A stretch of DNA of 64,000 nucleotides, taken from Paracoccus methylarcula (GTDB taxonomy: Bacteria > Pseudomonadota > Alphaproteobacteria > Rhodobacterales > Rhodobacteraceae). The notes beneath the pieces are model-generated. The model saw only the letters and a program-made list of their open reading frames with translations, had not been told where the DNA came from and did not search any database. The translations under genes and the position numbers were made by a program. Positions 45,130 to 52,424 of this stretch are shown piece after piece; position 1 is the first letter of the stretch, and each line of letters starts with the position of its first letter. The stretch spans positions 310,001 through 374,000 of the forward strand of contig NZ_PXNQ02000002.1 of NCBI RefSeq assembly GCF_003007735.2. The letters are read 5' to 3'.

Positions 45130-45846
45130 ATGAGCGACAAGCCCAAATCCGCATTTGATCCCAAACCGCCGCGCCGTAATTTCTATGGGCGGCGTCACGG
45201 CAAGACCCTGCGTCCCAGTCAAAAGGGATATCTGAGCGAGGATCTGGGAGAGCTGCGCCCGCGCGGGATTTCCATACAGGAGAACCCGGAGCGCAGCCCG
45301 ATCGATCCCAAGGCGATTTTCGGGGACGATCGCCCGGTCTGGATCGAGATCGGTTTCGGCGGCGGCGAACATATGGTGCATATGGCTGCCACCTATCCCG
45401 AAATCGGGATCATCGGCTGCGAGCCCTTCATCAATGGCGTCGCCATGCTGCTGGGCAAGATCCGGGCGGCGGGGGTCGGCAATGTCTCGGTTCATCCGGG
45501 CGATGCGCGCGACCTGATGGATGTGCTGCCCGATGCCAGTATCGACCGCGCCTTCCTGATGTATCCCGATCCCTGGCCCAAGGCGCGCCATCATCGCCGC
45601 CGCTTCGTGACGCCGGAGCATCTCTTGCCGCTGGCCCGGGTGATGCGTCCGGGGGGCGAGTTCCGCGTGGCGACCGATATTCCCGATTACGTTCGCCAGA
45701 CATTGGAGGAAGTGCCGCTGGCGGGCTTCGATCTGACCCGCGAGACGGGAGAGCCCTGGGAGGACTGGATCAGCACCCGCTATGAGCAGAAGGCTCTGCG
45801 CGAGGGCCGCATACCGCATTACGTGACATTCCGCAGGCAGGGCTGA
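45130..45846 (+). CDS. trmB: tRNA (guanine-N7-)-methyltransferase
   Basis: A 238-residue SAM-dependent enzyme that makes m7G46 in tRNA variable loops. The SAM site WIEIGFGGGEHMVHMAATYP lies near residue 71-90, and the family block LMYPDPWPKARHHRRRFV near 143-160 provides the catalytic aspartate. The N-terminus (RRNFYGRRHGKTLRPSQ) is basic and typical for alphaproteobacteria. It is a single gene after the repeat element. Confidence 0.95.
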   Translation: MSDKPKSAFDPKPPRRNFYGRRHGKTLRPSQKGYLSEDLGELRPRGISIQENPERSPIDPKAIFGDDRPVWIEIGFGGGEHMVHMAATYPEIGIIGCEPFINGVAMLLGKIRAAGVGNVSVHPGDARDLMDVLPDASIDRAFLMYPDPWPKARHHRRRFVTPEHLLPLARVMRPGGEFRVATDIPDYVRQTLEEVPLAGFDLTRETGEPWEDWISTRYEQKALREGRIPHYVTFRRQG

Positions 45847-45881
45847 CAAGGCCCCGCCTCGATGCGATTGCCCGGAACATG

Positions 45882-46979
45882 TCAGGCCGGAACGTGGTTC
45901 AAGGCCTCGACCAGGCAAAGCAGGCTCATCGACTGCCCGTAACCGGTCGGCTGGATCGGGATGTCGCGGTAGAATTGCAGATCCTCCCCCATCCGCGTCC
46001 CGTAAGAGACCTGGCCGATGATCCCGTCGGGGCCGATATGCCGCAGCACCGCCTGCAATGCCCGCATCCCGCCGGTCTTCCAGTTTTCATCGCCCAACCC
46101 AAGGCGATGCCCCTTCAGCAGGGCATAGCCGATGGCGGCGGTGGCCGAGATTTCCTCGTATGAGGAAGGATCGTCCACCAGCGTATGCCATGCGCCGCTC
46201 TCGGCCTGATGATCCAGAAGCGCCTGCAACTGTGCGGTGACGACCCATGTCAGGTAGCGCCGGACCGCCGGATCCAGCTCGGTCAGTTCCAGCAGGTCGA
46301 GGACCCCGGCGGATATCCATGAATTGCCCCGCGCCCAACGCGCCCGGGCGAAATTGTGATTGCCGTCAAAGGTCCAGCCGTGGAACCACAGTCCGGTCTC
46401 GGCCTCGCACAGGTAATGGGTGTGGATCAGGAACTGGAACCCTGCCTCTTCGACCAGGTCGGGCCGGTTCGCGGCATGGCCATAGCTGGCCAGGAACAGC
46501 GCCAGCATGAACAGCGTATCGTCCCAAAGCTCGCCTTCATTGATCTTGTCCGAGACATCATGCTGGAACCCGCCCGAGACCGTGCGCGGCATATCCGCCA
46601 GGACACCATCCGCCCAGTCACGCAGCGGGCCTTCCCAACGCGGATCGCGGGTCTCGCGCCACAGCAGCGACAGCGCCAGCATGGGCGCGGTGGTATTCAC
46701 GTTGCGACGCGGCAAGCCCCGTTCGATCTGGCGTGCATACCAATCCTCCAGCGTGGCGCGGGCATCCGCGTCGCCGGTTTGCAGCCAAAGCTGGGCAAGC
46801 CCGTAAAGTCCCACGCCTTGCGGCCATTCCCATGATTCGAAACTGATGTAATCGCCTGCGGTGCCGTCGAGGTTAGGCTCGTCGAATTGCCCTTCATGGC
46901 GCAGTGAGCGTAGGCCCTGAACGGTTTTCGAGATGGCCTGTTCAAGCTCGGCACGGCGGGCGGGGAAATGCATGTTCAT
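45882..46979 (-). CDS. glycoside hydrolase family 88/105 protein (unsaturated rhamnogalacturonyl/glucuronyl hydrolase)
   Basis: A 365-residue (alpha/alpha)6-barrel hydrolase without a signal peptide, so it acts in the cytoplasm. It resembles YteR-type GH105 enzymes, which hydrate the 4,5-double bond of unsaturated uronic acids at the end of pectin fragments. Candidate catalytic acids lie in NEGELWDDTLFMLALFLA near residue 145-162, and FARARWARGNSWISAG near 209 is a typical block. It is downstream of dctP on the same strand, separated by a hairpin, so the TRAP binding protein and the hydrolase likely share a transcript. Confidence 0.88.
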   Translation of the reverse strand: MNMHFPARRAELEQAISKTVQGLRSLRHEGQFDEPNLDGTAGDYISFESWEWPQGVGLYGLAQLWLQTGDADARATLEDWYARQIERGLPRRNVNTTAPMLALSLLWRETRDPRWEGPLRDWADGVLADMPRTVSGGFQHDVSDKINEGELWDDTLFMLALFLASYGHAANRPDLVEEAGFQFLIHTHYLCEAETGLWFHGWTFDGNHNFARARWARGNSWISAGVLDLLELTELDPAVRRYLTWVVTAQLQALLDHQAESGAWHTLVDDPSSYEEISATAAIGYALLKGHRLGLGDENWKTGGMRALQAVLRHIGPDGIIGQVSYGTRMGEDLQFYRDIPIQPTGYGQSMSLLCLVEALNHVPA

Positions 46980-47000
46980 CTGGTTCCTGTCCGGATCGCG

Positions 47001-47027
47001 CGGCCCCGGGGGTCTGGCCCGGGGCCG
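47001..47027 (-). terminator. intercistronic hairpin between dctP and the GH105 gene
   Basis: CGGCCCCGGG and CCCGGGGCCG form a perfect 10-bp GC stem with a 7-base loop, eight bases after the dctP stop. It lacks a T-tract, so it probably stabilises the binding-protein mRNA or causes partial termination. A similar arrangement follows the ABC binding-protein gene at 5035. Confidence 0.55.
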
Positions 47028-47034
47028 GGCAGGG

Positions 47035-48009
47035 TTACTGGCTTTCGGTAATCTTGGTCAGCAGCGGGCCGATCTGCGGATCGGCCTTGAATTCCTCGAT
47101 CAGCGGTTCGACCTTGGCGCGGAAGGGCGCCGGGTCGGGCGTGTTGAAGGTGACGCCCTCGGCCTCGGCTTCGGTCACCGCGTCCGCAACCGCCGTGGTC
47201 CAGAGATCGCGGAAGGATTCGGTCGCGTGGACGGCGGCCTCCTTGACGATCGCCATCTGCTCGTCGCTCAGCTTTTCGGTGGCCGAGTTCGAGATGACCA
47301 GGAAATCCGGGATGCGCTGGTGCTCATCCTGCGAGTAGAACTTGGCGACCTCGCCATGGCGGCCGATGGTGAGCGCCGTGGGATTGTTCTCGGCCCCGTC
47401 GATCACGCCTTGCTGAAGCGCGGTGTAGATCTCGCCATAGGGCATCGGCGTGGGGGTGCCGCCCATCAGCTCGACCATGCGGATCGAGATATTCGAGTTG
47501 ATGACGCGCAGTTTCTGGCCCGCCAGGTCCTCGGGCGTCTCGATCGGCTTGGACTTGGTATAGAAAGAGCGCGCGCCGCTGTCGAAGAAGGTCAGGCCGA
47601 CAAAGCCGCTTTCCGCCGTGGCCTGATAGACCTCGTCGGCGACGGGGCCGCTCATCACCTCGTAGAAATGATCCTCGTCGCGGAAGATATAGGGCAGGTT
47701 GAACGCCTTGTAGATCGGGTTGAAGTTTTCCAGGTTGGCGGCGCTGACGCGGGTGATATCGACCGCGTCGTTCTGAAGCTGTTCCAGCACTTCGCGTTCC
47801 GAGCCGAGCACGCCGTTCAGGAACAGGCGGATCTTGACCTCGCCATCGGTCTTTTCCTCGACCTCGTCGGCGAATTGCTGCAGGGCGACGCTGGTCGGAT
47901 GATCCTTGGATAGCGAATTGGCGAGTTTCAGGCTGACACGGGCCTCGGCCGCAGCGGCGCTCAGCGCCAGAACCGAAGTCAGGGTGAGCGTGAAGTGACG
48001 AATATTCAT
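47035..48009 (-). CDS. TRAP transporter solute-binding protein, DctP family
   Basis: A 324-residue periplasmic protein with a signal peptide (MNIRHFTLTLTSVLALSAAA, cut near AEA-RVSLK). ATG 48009 follows GGGAGGAAC; the frame is open to 48204 but the extra part is hydrophilic and out of place. DctP family features are present: LGSEREVLEQLQNDAVDIT near residue 82-100, FNLPYIFRDEDHFYEV, and the carboxylate-binding arginine region GQKLRVINSNISIRMVELMG near 167-186. Neighbouring pectin genes suggest a uronate or unsaturated oligogalacturonide ligand, which is inference. Confidence 0.92.
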   Translation of the reverse strand: MNIRHFTLTLTSVLALSAAAAEARVSLKLANSLSKDHPTSVALQQFADEVEEKTDGEVKIRLFLNGVLGSEREVLEQLQNDAVDITRVSAANLENFNPIYKAFNLPYIFRDEDHFYEVMSGPVADEVYQATAESGFVGLTFFDSGARSFYTKSKPIETPEDLAGQKLRVINSNISIRMVELMGGTPTPMPYGEIYTALQQGVIDGAENNPTALTIGRHGEVAKFYSQDEHQRIPDFLVISNSATEKLSDEQMAIVKEAAVHATESFRDLWTTAVADAVTEAEAEGVTFNTPDPAPFRAKVEPLIEEFKADPQIGPLLTKITESQ

Positions 48010-48099
48010 ATGGTTGTTCCTCCCATTTGCCTGGCGGTAATCCAGCCTGGAACCGCCATCTTTCCCCGGGTCGCCCCGGGATCGTCGGGCGGAAGATGT

Positions 48100-48129
48100 G
48101 ATATATGAATTTAAGTTTCTATATGTAAA
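48100..48129 (-). promoter_or_regulatory. candidate dctP promoter over direct repeats
   Basis: On the minus strand TTTACA (48129-48124) and TATATC (48105-48100) are 18 bp apart, about 90 bp before the dctP start. The same AT-rich stretch contains two related words on the plus strand, TATATGAATTTA (48102-48113) and TATATGTAAATTTA (48120-48133), which could be regulator sites. Confidence 0.38.
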
Positions 48130-48223
48130 TTTATTGCAGATTCTTGAGCAACCCGACCCGGCGCGAAAGTGACCTGATGCCGAAACGGGAGAGGACAGGA
48201 TCACGAAGCGTTATGTAAAAATA

Positions 48224-48253
48224 TTTCATATTGTGCGAATTATTTTCATATTG
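48224..48253 (+). promoter_or_regulatory. pair of TTTCATATTG direct repeats before dctQM
   Basis: TTTCATATTG occurs at 48224-48233 and again at 48244-48253, exactly 20 bp apart, which puts both on the same face of the helix. It lies in the 327-bp divergent region between dctP and dctQ, which has no gene. An activator or repressor of the TRAP genes is the natural candidate to bind here. The second LacI regulator at 50.5-51.5 kb is one possibility. Confidence 0.45.
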
Positions 48254-48336
48254 CATCTTCCGCGCCACGGCGGCGCATCCCCGGGGGAGGCCGGATCGCC
48301 GTGACGGCATTTGCCGATATCCATGGGAGGATAGCC

Positions 48337-48840
48337 TTGTTGTTTCGTATCAAGTCCATTGTCGAGCGCCTGCTGCTGGGTGTCATCGCCAGCCTGCTTG
48401 CGGTCATGGTCGTGCTGATGCTGTGGCAGGTCTTCACGCGCTACGTGCTGTCCACCCCGGCATTGTTTACCGAGGAAACCCTGCGTTTCATGATGATCTG
48501 GACGGCTTTGCTGGGGACGGCCTATTGCTTCGGGACACGCAAGCACCTGGCGCTGGAATTGCTGCCCAGCATCTGCCCGCCACGGGCAAGGCGCCTGCTG
48601 GGCATCGTCAATGCGCTGATCACCATCGGCTTCGCGGTCATCACCATGTTCTTCGGCGGCCTCCGCGCCAGCAATTCGGCGATGGAGCAATATTCGCCGA
48701 TCATGCAGATCCCCATCGGGCTGGTCTACCTGGTGCTGCCGATCTCGGCGGTGCTGATCGTGGTGCTTCTGGCGATCGAGATCGTCGGACTGGCCACCGG
48801 CACGGGCCAGACCGATCCGGACCCGCAGGAGACGATGTGA
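48337..48840 (+). CDS. TRAP transporter small permease, DctQ family
   Basis: A 167-residue four-helix membrane protein. The DctQ signature is seen in LLGVIASLLAVMVVLMLWQV with the following FTRYVLSTPALFTEETLRF near residue 35-53, and in IPIGLVYLVLPISAVLI near 127-143. No ATG fits: a GTG at 48301 is possible, but GGGAGG at 48325-48330 points to the TTG pair at 48337/48340. It is followed one base later by the large permease. Confidence 0.9.
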   Translation: MLFRIKSIVERLLLGVIASLLAVMVVLMLWQVFTRYVLSTPALFTEETLRFMMIWTALLGTAYCFGTRKHLALELLPSICPPRARRLLGIVNALITIGFAVITMFFGGLRASNSAMEQYSPIMQIPIGLVYLVLPISAVLIVVLLAIEIVGLATGTGQTDPDPQETM

Positions 48841-48841
48841 G

Positions 48842-50164
48842 ATGACCGCTTTCCTCGACCTGATGCTGGAGCCGGGTTTCGCCGCCTTCGTGCTGTTCGT
48901 CCTGTTCTTCGGGCTGCTGGCCCTGGGCACGCCGATCTCGGTGGCCATCGGCGTGTCCTCCATCGTGACCGGGCTGGCCTATTTCCCGCCCGACGTGATC
49001 TATTTCGTGGCCGCGCAAAAGATGTTCTCGGGCATCGACAGCTTCACCCTGCTGGCGATTCCCTTCTTCATCCTGGCCGGCAACATCATGAACAAGGGCG
49101 GCATCGCGATCCGGCTGATCAACCTGGCCAAGCTGGTGGGCGGGCGGCTGCCCGGGGCGTTGGCGCATACGAATATCATCGCCAACATGCTGTTCGGCTC
49201 GATCTCGGGTTCCTCCATCGCGGCGGCGGCGGCGGTTGGCGGGACGATGGGGCCGTTGCAGAAGAAAGAGAATTACGATCCGGCCTTCTCGGCCGCGGTC
49301 AATATCGCCTCTGCCCCGACCGGCATCCTGATCCCGCCAAGCGGGCCGCTTATCCTGTTCTCGCTGGTCTCGGGCGGCACCTCGATCTCGGCGCTGTTCG
49401 TCGGCGGCTATATCCCCGGCATCCTGATGGGCCTGTCGGTCATGCTGGTCGCCGGGGTGATCGCCCATCGGCGCGGCTACCGGATCGAGCGGCAGTCCGA
49501 CATGCGCGAGGCGATGCAGATCGTGATCGGTGCGCTGCCGTCGCTGATGATGGTGGTGGTGGTGATCGGCGGCATCGTCATCGGCGCCTTCACCGCGACC
49601 GAGGGGGCGGCGGTGGCCGTGCTCTACAGTTTCGGGCTCTCGCTGTTCTACCGCATGGCAAGCTGGCGCGAATATGCCGAGGTGCTGTGCTCTTCGGCGG
49701 TGATGACCTGCGCGATCCTGTTCCTGATCGCCACCTCGGGCATCATGTCCTATGTCATGACCGTCGCAGGCATTCCCGACATCATCGCCGAGACGATCCT
49801 GACCTTCGACAATCCGCTGATCGTGCTGCTGATCATGAATATCAGCCTGCTGGTCATCGGCTTCTTCATGGACCTGACCCCGGCGGTGCTGATCTTCACG
49901 CCGATCTTCCTGCCCATCGCGGGCGAGATCGGCATGGATCCGGTGCAGCTCGGGATCATGATGATCTTCAATCTCGGCGTGGGATCTATGACGCCGCCGG
50001 TGGGATCGGTGCTGTTCGTCGGTTGCTCGGTCGCCAATCTGAGGATCGAGCAGGTGGCCAAGCCGCTCTTGCCCTTCCTCGCCGTGCTGGTCCTTGCGCT
50101 GATGCTGGTCAGCTATGTGCCGGTGCTGACACTGGGGCTGCCGCGGCTGTTCGGGTTGATGTAA
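48842..50164 (+). CDS. TRAP transporter large permease, DctM family
   Basis: A 440-residue membrane protein with about 12 helices that carries out Na+-coupled transport. FALFFGLLALGTPISVAIGV-like start, IPFFILAGNIMNKGGIAIRL near residue 77-96, and the family block FGSISGSSIAAAAAVGGTMG near 119-138 and NIASAPTGILIPPSGPLIL near 155-173 are intact. It completes the transporter with DctQ and the divergent DctP. Confidence 0.94.
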   Translation: MTAFLDLMLEPGFAAFVLFVLFFGLLALGTPISVAIGVSSIVTGLAYFPPDVIYFVAAQKMFSGIDSFTLLAIPFFILAGNIMNKGGIAIRLINLAKLVGGRLPGALAHTNIIANMLFGSISGSSIAAAAAVGGTMGPLQKKENYDPAFSAAVNIASAPTGILIPPSGPLILFSLVSGGTSISALFVGGYIPGILMGLSVMLVAGVIAHRRGYRIERQSDMREAMQIVIGALPSLMMVVVVIGGIVIGAFTATEGAAVAVLYSFGLSLFYRMASWREYAEVLCSSAVMTCAILFLIATSGIMSYVMTVAGIPDIIAETILTFDNPLIVLLIMNISLLVIGFFMDLTPAVLIFTPIFLPIAGEIGMDPVQLGIMMIFNLGVGSMTPPVGSVLFVGCSVANLRIEQVAKPLLPFLAVLVLALMLVSYVPVLTLGLPRLFGLM

Positions 50165-50273
50165 TACCGGTTCTCATCGACGAGACTGGGTATGGCCAGG
50201 TCACTTTGAAATGATCACGTAGATTCCGCTATATCCCCCGCCCGGAATCAAGGGCCTGCAAGGCCCGCCGGGC

Positions 50274-50303
50274 AGCGCCCGACCACCTGGATGGGCGGGC
50301 GCT
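50274..50303. terminator. hairpin after the TRAP permease gene
   Basis: AGCGCCCG and CGGGCGCT form a perfect 8-bp stem with a 14-base loop, 110 bp after dctM. No strong T-run follows (TTGGTGATG). The 291-bp convergent gap between dctM and the lacI gene otherwise shows no gene that I can support. Confidence 0.35.
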
Positions 50304-50455
50304 TTGGTGATGTTATCCTGTCGTTTCAGCCTCGTTCGGGGTTGTGCGATAAAGCGGATGGCATAACCGTCCCAATGCCCGCCCGTGGCCGGACGCTGCC
50401 CGGCTCTGACGGATACCATGATCGTTTCCTACGGTGGTTCCGCCATATTGAGGGA

Positions 50456-51468
50456 TCAGGTGGGGCAGGGACCGCAACTGGCGCGCGGGATCAAGTCGCA
50501 GGCAAGCTCGATCCGGCGCGCGGGCAGGTCGACCCCGGCGGAACGCAGCCGCACCGTCTCGCAAAGCAGGTCGAGCGACAGGGCGCCGACCGCATGCATC
50601 GGGATCTTCACCGTGCTGAGCGCGGGCGACAGGTATTGTCCCTGCGGCAGCCCGTCGATCCCGAGGACCGAGATTTCGCCCGGCACCTTCCAGCCCGCCG
50701 ATTGCAGCGCGGCGATGGCTCCGGCGGCAAGGATGTCCCCGGCGGCGACGATGGCGGTGAATTCGAGGCCGCTTTCAAGCGCCTTGGTCACGCTGCGCCG
50801 CGCCGCCTCGGCCGTCCAGTCCTCGACCTCGATGGTCAGGCGGGGGTCGAAATCATCGGCCAGCACGTCCTTCCAGCCCTCAAAGCGGCGCAGGATCGTG
50901 CGGCGTCCCGGCTTGTTCATGAAGGCGATCCGGCGATGGCCGAGCTCGATCAGGTGCCGGGTTGCCAAAGCTGCCGCCGAACGGTTGCAGGGCGTCACCG
51001 AGCTTAGCCGCATCCCGGGATCGTCGCCATTCACGATGACGGCGGGGCAGGGCAGTTCATGGGCAAAATCGAGTATCGCGTCATCGACGGTGACCAGCAG
51101 CACGCCGATCACATCCTCGGCCCCGGCTGTGTCGCGCAGGTTTTGCAGGTCGTCCGCGCTTGGTAGATCTGCGTATCGACGCGAATATCCTGCGCATCGG
51201 CGCGTTCCTGCAAACCGGCCAGCACATGCATGGTGAACTGGCTGCGCTGGAAATCGATCATTGCCTCTTGCGACGAGACAAGCAGCACCCGCCGTCCGGT
51301 GACCGAGCCGGGCAGGGTGTAATTCATCTCGACCGCGGCGGCGCGGATTTTCGCCGCCAGCGCCTCGCGCACATAGCCGTTGCCGGTCAGCGCCCGCGAT
51401 ACCGTCGCGGTCGAGACGCCCAGCCTGGTGGCGATGTCGCTGATCCGCGTGCGGCCGTTCTGTTTCAT
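50456..51468 (-). pseudogene. LacI family transcriptional regulator (second copy), frameshifted
   Basis: Adding one base gives a normal 337-residue LacI protein. The first frame has the helix-turn-helix RISDIATRLGVSTATVSRAL and TGNGYVREALAAKIRAAAVE, then the start of the effector domain to DTQIYQA. The frame breaks at about 51159 (CAAGCGCGGACGACCTG lacks one base before the GCGGACGAC codons), and the next frame continues ADDLQNLRDTAGAEDVIGVL to the end. ATG 51468 directly precedes the helix-turn-helix. Placed between the TRAP genes and kduI, it probably controls this pectin/uronate locus, with a sugar acid as effector. Confidence 0.88.
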
Positions 51469-51488
51469 GGGAACCTCGTGGATACTGG

Positions 51489-51524
51489 TTGAGCAATTAT
51501 GAAACGAATTTACATGTTGCACAA
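51489..51524 (-). promoter_or_regulatory. lacI-type gene promoter with flanking half-sites
   Basis: On the minus strand TTGTGC (51524-51519) is 17 bp from CATAAT (51501-51496), a good sigma-70-like pair 28 bp before the regulator start. Related words TTGAGCAA (51489-51496) and TTGCACAA (51517-51524) flank it in inverted sense, suggesting operator half-sites. The same 110-bp gap must also drive kduI in the other direction. Confidence 0.42.
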
Positions 51525-51584
51525 TGAGTTTCCTGATGTGATCCGTTTGCGCAAATGTTTAGGGCGAATATGAGGGGAATGGCG

Positions 51585-52421
51585 ATGCCGATGCAGCAAA
51601 GATACGGGGCCGGACCGGATCAGGTCGATGACATGACAACCGCGGATCTGCGGGCGAATTTCATGGTCGAGGGGCTGTTCGCGCCGGGCCGGATCGGCTT
51701 TGCCTATACCCATTTCGACCGGATGATCGTGGGTGGGGCCGTGCCATTGGAACAGGCGCTGGAATTCGGTGGCGGCGAGGATGTCGGCACGGAATTCTTC
51801 TTTACCGCCCGCGAGATGGGGGTCGCCAACCTGGGCGGCGCGGGTTGGATCGAGGTCGATGGCGAGCGCTTCGCATTGGCCAATCGCGACGTTCTTTATA
51901 TCGGGCGCGGGGCGAGGCGGGTGGTTCTGGGCAGCGACTCGGCCGATGCGCCGGCGCGGTTCTACATGAACTCGGTTCCGGCGGGTGCCGACATCCCGCA
52001 TCGGCTGATCCGCAAATCCGAATCCAAGGTGCTGGTGCTGGGCGAGGCGGAGCGGTCCAACCAGCGCTCGCTGGCGATGTATATCCATCCCGAGGTCGCA
52101 CCCTCCTGCCTGCTGCTGATGGGGATCACCGATCCGGCGCCCGGATCGGTCTGGAACACCATGCCGCCGCATCTGCATGAGCGCCGGATGGAGGCCTATT
52201 GCTATTTCGATCTCGCCGAGGGCGACCGGGTGATGCATTTCATGGGCCGCCCGGACAATACCCGCCACATGGTCGTGGCCGACGGCGATGTCGTGCTGTC
52301 CCCGGCATGGTCGATCCATATGGGTGCGGGCACCGGCCCCTATGGCTTTGTCTGGGGCATGACCGGCGAGAACCAGGCCTATAACGATGTCTCTCCCGTC
52401 GCCATTTCGGAGCTGCGCTAG
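51585..52421 (+). CDS. kduI: 5-dehydro-4-deoxy-D-glucuronate isomerase
   Basis: A 278-residue cupin enzyme that converts 5-keto-4-deoxyuronate, the product of pectin-fragment hydrolysis, to 2,5-diketo-3-deoxygluconate. The zinc-site region WNTMPPHLHERRMEAYCYFD near residue 187-206 and HMVVADGDVVLSPAWSIHMG near 234 carry the histidines and glutamate. ATG 51585 has AGGGGA six bases upstream; ATGs at 51579 and 51591 are alternatives. It precedes the 831-residue gene by three bases. Confidence 0.94.
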   Translation: MPMQQRYGAGPDQVDDMTTADLRANFMVEGLFAPGRIGFAYTHFDRMIVGGAVPLEQALEFGGGEDVGTEFFFTAREMGVANLGGAGWIEVDGERFALANRDVLYIGRGARRVVLGSDSADAPARFYMNSVPAGADIPHRLIRKSESKVLVLGEAERSNQRSLAMYIHPEVAPSCLLLMGITDPAPGSVWNTMPPHLHERRMEAYCYFDLAEGDRVMHFMGRPDNTRHMVVADGDVVLSPAWSIHMGAGTGPYGFVWGMTGENQAYNDVSPVAISELR

Positions 52422-52424
52422 ATC

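Noticed and set aside
50165..50455. Possible transposase remnant between the TRAP permease and lacI genes
   Set aside because: Short frames such as 50201-50419 (minus) look faintly like insertion-sequence debris, but I found no DDE or HTH motif and no terminal inverted repeats.
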